A DNA stretch of 7,118 nucleotides from Candidatus Krumholzibacteriia bacterium (GTDB lineage Bacteria > Krumholzibacteriota > Krumholzibacteriia > LZORAL124-64-63). A program made the position numbers and the translations under genes. Location of the stretch: NCBI GenBank assembly GCA_029935695.1, contig JAOZJV010000183.1:1-7118 (forward strand). Reading direction: 5' to 3'. Of the stretch, positions 1 to 6,011 are shown piece after piece; the stretch's first letter is position 1; each line of letters opens with the position of its first letter. The notes beneath the pieces are model-generated. The model saw only the letters and a program-made list of their open reading frames with translations, did not search any database and was not told the origin of the DNA.

Positions 1-727
1 ACATCAGGTCAGCATCTTCAAAGAGGTGCGTGCCATGGCCAATGCGGTGGGCCCGGCAATAGTGCAGAGCCTGGTGAATGGACTCGGGCCCAAAGGCTTC
101 TCCCGCATGGATGGTGATGTTGATGTTGTTGTTCAAAACTTTCTGGAAGGCCTCAATGTGATCCTTGGCGGGAAAATCTTTTTCAGCCCCCGCCAAATCA
201 AACCCCACCACCCCGCGGCCTTTCCAGCGCACCGCGCAATCAGCCAGCTCAATGCTCGACTCCGTGGAAATATGCCGAATACCACAGATGATTTGACCGG
301 TGATAATACCGTACTGCCGGCGAGCCTGATCCAGACCCTTTTGCACCGCGGCCACGATCTGATCGTAATTCAAACCCTTGTTGGTGTGCAGCAGAGGACT
401 GTAACGCACTTCCATATAGCGCACATTTTCCTGATGAGCATCTTCAGCCAGTTCATAGGCGATGCGTGTCAGCTCAGGTTCTTCCTGCATCATTTTCAGG
501 GTGATGTCGAAAACCCGCAGGTAATCCACCAGGCTTTCACAATCATCCGGCACTTCGCAAATGGCCCGCACATCTTCCACAGTATCCCACTGATATCCCG
601 TATCAAAGCGCTTGGAAAGTTCCAGCACCGTTTCCAAACGGAGTGACCCGTCGAGATGAACGTGCAGATCTGTCTTTGGCAGGGCGTGAAGAAAATCAAA
701 ACTGGGACGGGAAGGAACTTTGGCCAT
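1..727 (-). CDS. add: Adenosine deaminase (N-terminal two thirds, cut by left edge)
   Basis: This is a metal-dependent purine deaminase of the A_deaminase amidohydrolase family, a cytosolic purine-salvage enzyme converting adenosine or deoxyadenosine to inosine or deoxyinosine. About 242 codons are visible; the family is usually about 330-350 residues. Visible motifs are the zinc-binding pair in LPKTDLHVHLDGS (H22, H24), the DLAGAE segment near residues 177-182, the catalytic motif HAGE (H207, E210) and the RIGHGT motif (H231). The last metal-binding aspartate would lie beyond the left edge. I chose the ATG at 727, which puts 17 residues before PKTD and fits the family. No strong ribosome binding site supports it. 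The frame stays open upstream, with an in-frame ATG at 820 and no stop until 947-949, so a form about 31 residues longer is possible. It is divergent from the outer-membrane gene. The related aminodeoxyfutalosine deaminase of menaquinone synthesis is an alternative, because family members differ in substrate. Confidence 0.9.
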   Translation of the reverse strand, partial: MAKVPSRPSFDFLHALPKTDLHVHLDGSLRLETVLELSKRFDTGYQWDTVEDVRAICEVPDDCESLVDYLRVFDITLKMMQEEPELTRIAYELAEDAHQENVRYMEVRYSPLLHTNKGLNYDQIVAAVQKGLDQARRQYGIITGQIICGIRHISTESSIELADCAVRWKGRGVVGFDLAGAEKDFPAKDHIEAFQKVLNNNINITIHAGEAFGPESIHQALHYCRAHRIGHGTHLFEDADLM

Positions 728-926
728 GAGGTTCTCGCGCTGACGGAGCCGCAAACCGGAGGGTAAAAAATTATCGATGCGGGCGAAGAGTGGCCGTCCA
801 GTGTCCAAGAGGCGACTCATTTCCCCTGGGACCTTCCGGTCAACTTCGAATTCTTTATCGCCAACCAGCCAAGTTGATGACAAAAACCCGCATCGAAAAA
901 GAAGTGGGCGGTCATGTGGATAGATG

Positions 927-947
927 GGTATGCGGGTAATGCATACC
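927..947. repeat. 7-bp perfect inverted repeat, possible operator or leader hairpin
   Basis: GGTATGC at 927-933 is the exact reverse complement of GCATACC at 941-947, separated by seven bases. It lies about 20-40 bases downstream of the predicted start point of the minus-strand promoter, inside the deaminase leader. It could bind a dimeric repressor or form a small RNA hairpin. It has no following T-run, so it is not an intrinsic terminator. Its function is inferred only from position and symmetry. Confidence 0.35.
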
Positions 948-973
948 TAACCACTGGAATCCACCTGCTCCTA

Positions 974-1003
974 AGTATACAGAATTTCGGTACCCAAATG
1001 CAA
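974..1003 (-). promoter_or_regulatory. Candidate sigma70-type promoter for the deaminase gene
   Basis: Read on the minus strand, the box TTGCAT (1003-998) is followed after 18 bases by TATACT (979-974). The -10 box matches the consensus at 5 of 6 positions; the -35 box is weak. The predicted start point near 967 would leave a leader of roughly 150 to 240 bases, depending on the start codon used. That is long but possible, and it contains the inverted repeat at 927-947. Confidence 0.4.
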
Positions 1004-1052
1004 GCCAGTAGTTAAAAAATTGCCCATATCATGGGACGATGCGTTATGGCAT

Positions 1053-1081
1053 TGGACAAGCAAATCCTCAAACTGTATATT
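1053..1081 (+). promoter_or_regulatory. Candidate sigma70-type promoter for the outer-membrane gene
   Basis: TGGACA (1053-1058) and TATATT (1076-1081) are each 5 of 6 matches to the -35 and -10 consensus and are separated by the ideal 17 bases. Transcription would begin near 1088, giving a leader of about 45 bases before the ATG at 1133. This placement supports 1133, and not the upstream ATG at 1031, as the start of translation. A short palindrome, CCCATATCATGGG (1023-1035), sits 18 bases upstream of the -35 box. Confidence 0.6.
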
Positions 1082-1120
1082 TCACCCACCAACCTCAGAC
1101 CGTTTCGGGAGTATTTCATG

Positions 1121-1126
1121 AGGAGA
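1121..1126 (+). promoter_or_regulatory. Ribosome binding site that fixes the start at 1133
   Basis: AGGAGA lies six bases before the ATG at 1133, which is near-ideal spacing. The upstream in-frame ATGs at 1031 and 1118 have no comparable site, and 1031 lies upstream of the predicted promoter. The ATG at 1133 also places the signal peptide directly at the N-terminus. Confidence 0.75.
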
Positions 1127-1132
1127 AATCCG

Positions 1133-2293
1133 ATGGCATTGGGTACAAACCCCAAGGTTTCGTCAATTTTAATCATTGTAGCCCTTTCAACCCTGTTATT
1201 TGGTGTTTCCATGGCTCAAGATAGCCTGGATCCAGCCCCGGATCAGGAATCTCAGGTTCCAGCATCTGAGGGAAATGAAGGCGCTGAAAAAGAAGATATC
1301 GGGAAAAAATACACGGTCGGCAGCGGTCCAGCGGGTATTTGGTTTGGCCGCGTGCGCAGCCCCGATGGTGAAGAAACCCAGGTGACTTTGACCATCGACA
1401 ACGAAAGTGGCGATTACGTCATCACTTTGGAAGACCCTTTCGTTGATACGGTCAGGGGTGAAAACGTCAAGGTGAACGATACCATGATCAGTTTCACCTT
1501 CCGGCCCACGGGCGCCGACTACCCCAGTCACTTCACTGGTACCTACATTGCTGCCGATGACCGGGTCTCCGGCTCGTTCTCCCAGCGGGGAGCCAGCCGC
1601 TTCGTGAAATTCCGCCGCGATCCCAGCACTGTGATCCTGGGCCTGACCAAAGACGGGGAAATTATTGAGCCCCAGCGTGTGCGTCACCTGCATAGATTTG
1701 CCGTAACCGGTCGCCTCAGCTATTGGGCTGCCATGCACATGGTTAAAGATGAGACCTACACCATCAACAACCTGACCACCAGTAAGTTGAATTTTGATGG
1801 TGCCCTGCGCTGGCATGCCAGAGATGCTTTTGCCATTTACGCACGCTATTATAAAGGCAACCAGGGTTTCACCGATGATGCCGCCAAGCTGGCCCCTTTT
1901 GAAGCCTACGGCCTGACCTCTGACAGCAACCTCAAGCTGGATGGGTGGGAATTCGGCTTAACCGGTTACTTCGGAAATATTTTCTCCGAAGATTCCCGTT
2001 TCAATCCCTACATGACTGCCGCAGTGGGTAAAGTCAGCTGGGAAGTCACCACCGGGGACCGCGGCACCGATATGGTGAGCATTGATGATGACCCCTTGAA
2101 AGGCAAAGACCTTTCCGCCGGGTTCGGGTTTGGCACCGAATATGAATTGAGCACCACTTTCAACCTGGAGTTCGAGTGGATGTGGCGGTACTTTGCCACC
2201 GCTGATGAGACTATTTGGGTCAACACGGATGAGCAGTGGAACAACACCAACACCTGGGCTTTGTCCTTCGGACTGACCTATCTGTTCTTCTAG
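1133..2293 (+). CDS. Exported outer-membrane beta-barrel protein with N-terminal lipocalin-like domain
   Basis: The 386-residue product has a signal peptide: a short N-region with K8, a hydrophobic core at about 11-25, and likely cleavage after SMA at residue 28. There is no lipobox cysteine. Residues 29-62 form an acidic, Pro/Glu/Ser-rich linker. Residues 66-161 form an all-beta domain with the pattern GIWFGRV...VTLTI...GDYVITLEDP...FTGTY...VSGSFSQ, like the small lipocalin-like domain seen at the N-terminus of some secreted alpha/beta hydrolases. Residues 187-386 show about eight amphipathic strands (near 187-198, 218-229, 233-241, 271-280, 290-303, 327-338, 342-354, 374-386), rich in aromatic residues. 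The chain ends in YLFF with a terminal Phe, the usual signal for outer-membrane insertion. The size suggests an OmpA- or OmpW-type eight-stranded barrel. I recognise no specific family or ligand, so the function is unknown. The gene has its own promoter and terminator and is probably monocistronic. Confidence 0.85.
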   Translation: MALGTNPKVSSILIIVALSTLLFGVSMAQDSLDPAPDQESQVPASEGNEGAEKEDIGKKYTVGSGPAGIWFGRVRSPDGEETQVTLTIDNESGDYVITLEDPFVDTVRGENVKVNDTMISFTFRPTGADYPSHFTGTYIAADDRVSGSFSQRGASRFVKFRRDPSTVILGLTKDGEIIEPQRVRHLHRFAVTGRLSYWAAMHMVKDETYTINNLTTSKLNFDGALRWHARDAFAIYARYYKGNQGFTDDAAKLAPFEAYGLTSDSNLKLDGWEFGLTGYFGNIFSEDSRFNPYMTAAVGKVSWEVTTGDRGTDMVSIDDDPLKGKDLSAGFGFGTEYELSTTFNLEFEWMWRYFATADETIWVNTDEQWNNTNTWALSFGLTYLFF

Positions 2294-2317
2294 GGTTATT
2301 TGAGAATTTTGTGATTG

Positions 2318-2348
2318 CAGGGCTGCTTAACGGCAGCCCTGTTTTTTT
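2318..2348 (+). terminator. Rho-independent terminator of the outer-membrane gene
   Basis: A perfect 9-bp GC-rich stem, CAGGGCTGC (2318-2326) with GCAGCCCTG (2333-2341), encloses a six-base loop and is followed by seven T's (2342-2348). It ends plus-strand transcription 25 bases after the barrel gene. The loop holds the stop codon of the convergent glcF gene. On the minus strand no T-run follows the stem, so it should act mainly in one direction. Confidence 0.92.
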
Positions 2349-3634
2349 GGGGTGGTGAAAAGGGCGAACCAGAGTAAGTCCATCAGAGGCAGAACAGGTA
2401 AGCCAGGAGCCTCCAGAGCCAAGCCATCAGCAATTTGTCCCAGACACCCCGGATTGCTGGTCACCACCAGATCAGCACCACTGAGTTTCAGATTGCGGGC
2501 CTTGCGCCGTCCCAGACGGTTCGACATTTCCGGATGAAGCAACCCCCAGGCCCCGCCACTTCCGCAGCACATTTCCGCTTCTTCGGGTTCCACAAGTTCC
2601 AGGCCCGGGATTTGTTTCAGAATATTCCTGGGTTCTTCGAATATACCCTGTCCGTGAAGGGCATGGCAGGGATCGTGGTAGACCACCTTCAAGGGAACCT
2701 CACGCATGGCAGGAAGCAGAAGCTCTCCCAGCAATACGGTGGCATCCACCAATCGATCTTGAAATTCCGGGCCGTAATCCTTCAGGTGATGACCACATCC
2801 GGCCGCCTCAACCACCACGACAATATCATCGCTGCCCAGGGCCACCATGCTTTGCACATTGGTGCGTTTGAGCCTTGCTGCGGTGCCTGGTCTGCCGGTG
2901 TGGGCAGCAAGGGCTCCGCAACATCCCTGGTTTTCAAGGGGAAGCAAATGGTGACCGGTGGCCTCCAGAATGGCCACCAGGCGTTGACTGCTGGCAGGCA
3001 GCAGTCCCAGGTTGGCGCAGCTTACAAAAAAGGCCACCTCACGGGGGGAACCTGAAAAATCAGGACCAGGTGCGGGGTTCGATGCACTTCCCACAAGGCG
3101 GTCCAGCAGGGTGATGAGATCGTCATTGTTGTTCGGTGAAATGGGCATGCTGCCGAGCAGGCGGACCAGCTGGCCAGTGTTCAGTGGTGCCTTGTCCAGA
3201 CGTCTGCGCCAGGTGGAACCCCAGCCCCATTTAAGCACTGTCCGCAAAATCCGGCCGGAGGTTTGCAGCAGGGAAAGAAAGACCTGGCTGTCCAGCTTCC
3301 GGTTGATCAAGGCCATGGCCGCGGATGGCCGGTCGGTGTAAGGTGCCACCAGATGTTGACCGTGCTCCAGAAGACTGAACGGAACCCCTCCCGGGCAGGC
3401 TGTTTCGCAGGCACGGCACCCGATGCAAAGGTCGAAGGCATCGGCATAAGCGGCCTGGGTTTCCGGATTCGGGTCGGCCAGCATGTCGCCCAACAGCAGC
3501 AACCGTCCCCGGGGCGAGTGGGTTTCATTGCCCGTTTCAGCCCAGGTGGCGCAATGAGGCAGGCAAAGACCACACCCAACGCAGCGGCGCAGAAGATCAT
3601 CCAGACTCTGGGAATATTCTGGTTCAGTCTTCAC
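2327..3634 (-). CDS. glcF: Glycolate oxidase iron-sulfur subunit GlcF
   Basis: This electron-transfer subunit of glycolate (or related 2-hydroxyacid) oxidase carries electrons from the FAD subunit to the membrane quinone pool. The 435-residue product is close to E. coli GlcF (about 407). It has two 4Fe-4S motifs: CVGCGLCLPHC (C18, C21, C24, C28) and CIGCRACETACP (C70, C73, C76, C80). Two CCG domains follow, with C206, C238-C239 and C280 in the first, and C323 (HDPCHAL), C356-C357 (MCCGSGG) and C397 in the second. I chose the GTG at 3634 because AAAGGGG ends six bases upstream and the first Cys motif then starts 18 residues in, as in GlcF. A longer reading from 3757 would only repeat sequence from the upstream gene in another frame. 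It overlaps the GlcD-GlcE gene by 11 bases, and its TAA stop sits in the loop of the convergent terminator. Other 2-hydroxyacid oxidases share this Fe-S family, so the exact substrate is inferred from the neighbouring gene. Confidence 0.93.
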   Translation of the reverse strand: MKTEPEYSQSLDDLLRRCVGCGLCLPHCATWAETGNETHSPRGRLLLLGDMLADPNPETQAAYADAFDLCIGCRACETACPGGVPFSLLEHGQHLVAPYTDRPSAAMALINRKLDSQVFLSLLQTSGRILRTVLKWGWGSTWRRRLDKAPLNTGQLVRLLGSMPISPNNNDDLITLLDRLVGSASNPAPGPDFSGSPREVAFFVSCANLGLLPASSQRLVAILEATGHHLLPLENQGCCGALAAHTGRPGTAARLKRTNVQSMVALGSDDIVVVVEAAGCGHHLKDYGPEFQDRLVDATVLLGELLLPAMREVPLKVVYHDPCHALHGQGIFEEPRNILKQIPGLELVEPEEAEMCCGSGGAWGLLHPEMSNRLGRRKARNLKLSGADLVVTSNPGCLGQIADGLALEAPGLPVLPLMDLLWFALFTTPKKQGCR

Positions 3635-6011
3635 CACCAACCCCTTTCCAGGCCGGGAAATTCTGCTGGGGATCAAACAGGTTTTTGAGTTGGGAAAGGA
3701 TCCCGTGGGCAGAGACAGCCACCGGAGCAGGGACATCACTGATGATCCCATTTTCAAGCAATTTGTCGGCGTACCATTGATCTGCTTTATCCACCGGTCC
3801 CGGTACCCACCATATTCCGGGAATGGATTGCCAGATCAACGGGCCGGTCGCGGGCACCAGATCGCCGGAAAGTTGACCGGCCGGTCGGCACACCATGGTC
3901 CAGTTGGCCGAAGAAATCGCCCACGCCGGGAAGAAATCAGACTCCAGGAAAGCTCCCATTTCCAGGGGAGAAATCAGTTGCCGGGATTCCAGAGTGCAGC
4001 TGGCCAGGTTTTCGATAAAGGATTGAGCCAGACGATCCAGTCCCCAGCTTCGGTTGCGGCCTCCCACTAAAATCAGCAGAAATTTCTCATCAAAAATGAC
4101 CACCGGGGAAGCGGTGTCATCCAGGGGCAGCAGAGGAAGCAGTGATTCCACAGCGGAGCGGTTGCCACTGTGGCTGAATTTCAGGGCCAGAATGCTTTCG
4201 CACACCGGTTTCAATTGGAAGGTGGCAGCCAGTGGCTGCACAAAGTGCCGCCCGGATCCGCACAGGCTGGGACCCAGGCCGTACCCTGCCACATTTTTAA
4301 AAACTGGCGCGCCGGTGTGAAAAAGTTTGCCGTCGCCGGTGTGCGCCCACAGCTCCAGCAGAAAATCACGGGCCGTGCCTCTGGCAAGCACTGCCGGGCC
4401 GGGCACCAGCTGAGCGATCAGATCACCCACATTGGTGGCGGCGCCAAGGCCCAACACACCGGGTTTTGCCGGGCGAAAAACGCCCACGGGCAGACAGAGT
4501 CCACGCTCCAGGGCTTGGGCTTGCAAACTGGCCAGGCTGGTGTCTGCCGGGGCAGTGACCGTCATGCTGTCCCAACTGAAAACAGGGGAATCCGGCAGGG
4601 GTTTACAGGGTGAAAATTCAGCACCCATCTCAGGAAAAATTTTGCCGGGATTCAAGAGATTTTCCGGATCAAAAATATTCTTGATGCCGCGCTGCAGCCG
4701 CGCTGTTTCGGCATCCCACTGCCAGGGCATCACGTGCTGTTTTTCCATGCCCACACCGTGCTCACCAGTGGCGGTGCCATCCATTTCCAGGGCGGTGCGG
4801 ATAATTTCATCGGCCGCCTGGTGGGCCTTTTCGGTTTGGCCTTCGATACGGTCATCGTAATGGATTCCCGGATGCAGATTACCATCACCGGCGTGGAAAG
4901 CCGTGGCTACATCCACCCCATGTTTGTGTTTGATGGTCTGGATGCGACGGACCAACTCCGGCAGTCGGCCCAAAGGCACCACCACATCCATGGTCACGTA
5001 TTTGGGAGCCAGCCGGCCCACCGCCCCGAAAGCTTTTTTGCGGCATTTCCACAACTCCAGGCGTTCATGCTCGTCGGTGGCCTGCCGCACCTCTCTGGCG
5101 CCACCGTCTTTCAGAATCTGCAACGCGCGCTCAACATCCTCGTGCACTTCTTCGGCCGAGCCGGTGAACTCGGTAATCATGGCGCCTTCAACATCGGTTG
5201 GAAAACCAAAACCAAAGGCCTCTTCCACCGCCAGAAGCATGGCCTGGTCCACCATTTCCACGGCCACCGGTTGCAGGCCGGCTTTCAGAAGAGAAACCAC
5301 TGAACAGGTGGCGTCGTGAAGGTCAGGGAAAAAGGCCAGCAAGGTGTTAACCGCTTCGGCGTTGGCCACCAGCTTCAGGTTCGCGGCGGTGACCACCCCC
5401 AGAGTTCCCTCGCTGCCGCAGAGCAGGCTCTTCAGATCGAGACCACGTTCAGCTTGCAAACCCCGGCAGGTGTTCGACGTGACACCACGCGCATCAATCC
5501 ATTGCATGTGCTGCACGTGCTGCAGGGTGACACCGTAGCGCAGGCAGTGAGGTCCGCCGGCATTTTCTGCAATGTTTCCGCCAATGGAAGCGACAGCCTG
5601 GCTGGATGGGTCGGGAGCAAAATGCAAACCGTGGGCGGCGGCCAGAGTGCTGACCTGTTCGTTCAGCATCCCCACAGGCACCAGGATGGTCTGGTCCACT
5701 GGGGACATGATGGGACACCAATTGTAACGGGCGGTTCCCAGAACCAGAGCGCCCTGCACCGGAACCGCGCCCCCACTCAAGCCGGTGCCGCTGCCGCGGC
5801 AAACAAGAGGAACCCCGGCCTGGGTGCACATGCCCACAACCTGGGCAATTTCATGGGCATGTTGCGGCAGGGCAATGGCCCAGGGTTTGCCCAGTTCCAG
5901 GTGAGACGAATCCAGGGAATACACCCGCCGGGCAGCCCTGTCAGTGAGCAACCCTTCAGGCCCCAGCAACATTTTCAGCCGGGCCAGGAGTTCTTGGCGG
6001 TCATCCCCCAT
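3624..6011 (-). CDS. glcD: GlcD-GlcE fusion: FAD-linked glycolate oxidase with a reduced GlcE half
   Basis: This is a fused flavoprotein of 795 residues, against about 499 for E. coli GlcD and 350 for GlcE. Residues 1-462 are a complete GlcD: an FAD-binding PCMH domain with CRGSGTGLSGG (71-81), SIGGNIAENAGG and GSEGTLGVVT, then the C-terminal oxidase domain with HAGDGNLHP (373-381), GEHGVG (416-421) and the closing FDPENLLNPGKIF. It oxidises glycolate, or possibly D-lactate or another 2-hydroxyacid. Residues from about 482 to 795 resemble GlcE: RGTARDFLLELWAHTGDGKL, KNVAGYGL (572-579) and a terminal LKNLFDPQQNFP like the GlcE end. The first FAD pyrophosphate-binding segment expected at the start of GlcE is missing. 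I chose the ATG at 6011, which overlaps lpd by 11 bases and matches a normal GlcD N-terminus. A GTG at 6047 would add 12 residues. No frameshift or stop interrupts the fusion. Confidence 0.92.
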   Translation of the reverse strand: MGDDRQELLARLKMLLGPEGLLTDRAARRVYSLDSSHLELGKPWAIALPQHAHEIAQVVGMCTQAGVPLVCRGSGTGLSGGAVPVQGALVLGTARYNWCPIMSPVDQTILVPVGMLNEQVSTLAAAHGLHFAPDPSSQAVASIGGNIAENAGGPHCLRYGVTLQHVQHMQWIDARGVTSNTCRGLQAERGLDLKSLLCGSEGTLGVVTAANLKLVANAEAVNTLLAFFPDLHDATCSVVSLLKAGLQPVAVEMVDQAMLLAVEEAFGFGFPTDVEGAMITEFTGSAEEVHEDVERALQILKDGGAREVRQATDEHERLELWKCRKKAFGAVGRLAPKYVTMDVVVPLGRLPELVRRIQTIKHKHGVDVATAFHAGDGNLHPGIHYDDRIEGQTEKAHQAADEIIRTALEMDGTATGEHGVGMEKQHVMPWQWDAETARLQRGIKNIFDPENLLNPGKIFPEMGAEFSPCKPLPDSPVFSWDSMTVTAPADTSLASLQAQALERGLCLPVGVFRPAKPGVLGLGAATNVGDLIAQLVPGPAVLARGTARDFLLELWAHTGDGKLFHTGAPVFKNVAGYGLGPSLCGSGRHFVQPLAATFQLKPVCESILALKFSHSGNRSAVESLLPLLPLDDTASPVVIFDEKFLLILVGGRNRSWGLDRLAQSFIENLASCTLESRQLISPLEMGAFLESDFFPAWAISSANWTMVCRPAGQLSGDLVPATGPLIWQSIPGIWWVPGPVDKADQWYADKLLENGIISDVPAPVAVSAHGILSQLKNLFDPQQNFPAWKGVGGED
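3641..3649 (-). promoter_or_regulatory. Ribosome binding site deciding the glcF start
   Basis: On the minus strand GGAAAGGGG (3649-3641) ends six bases before the GTG at 3634. The neighbouring candidates, GTG at 3637 and TTG at 3640, would be too close. The site lies inside the last codons of the upstream GlcD-GlcE gene, which fits translational coupling. Confidence 0.6.

Larger units (their letters stand above)
728..1132. other. Divergent intergenic region
   Basis: These 405 bases separate the deaminase from the outer-membrane gene, which point away from each other. I see one candidate promoter on each strand (listed separately) and a perfect inverted repeat at 927-947. Bases 728-946 could partly encode an N-terminal extension of the deaminase, since that frame is open. 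The stretch from about 990 to 1090 is more AT-rich than the genes around it, as expected for promoter DNA. I see no RNA gene or mobile element here. Confidence 0.7.

Noticed and set aside
26..646. Plus-strand open frame of 206 codons at the left edge
   Set aside because: The opposite strand encodes adenosine deaminase with all expected motifs, so this frame is a shadow of it.
1031..1132. Upstream ATG at 1031 as start of the barrel gene
   Set aside because: It would start before the predicted promoter, bury the signal peptide 34 residues in and lack a ribosome binding site. The ATG at 1133 has AGGAGA at ideal spacing.
1196..1816. Minus-strand open frame of 206 codons inside the barrel gene
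   Set aside because: The plus strand has a promoter, ribosome binding site, signal peptide and terminator; the minus frame has none of these.
3635..3757. Longer glcF reading starting at 3757
   Set aside because: The extra 41 residues overlap the coding end of the GlcD-GlcE fusion in another frame and have no GlcF similarity. The GTG at 3634 has a good ribosome binding site.
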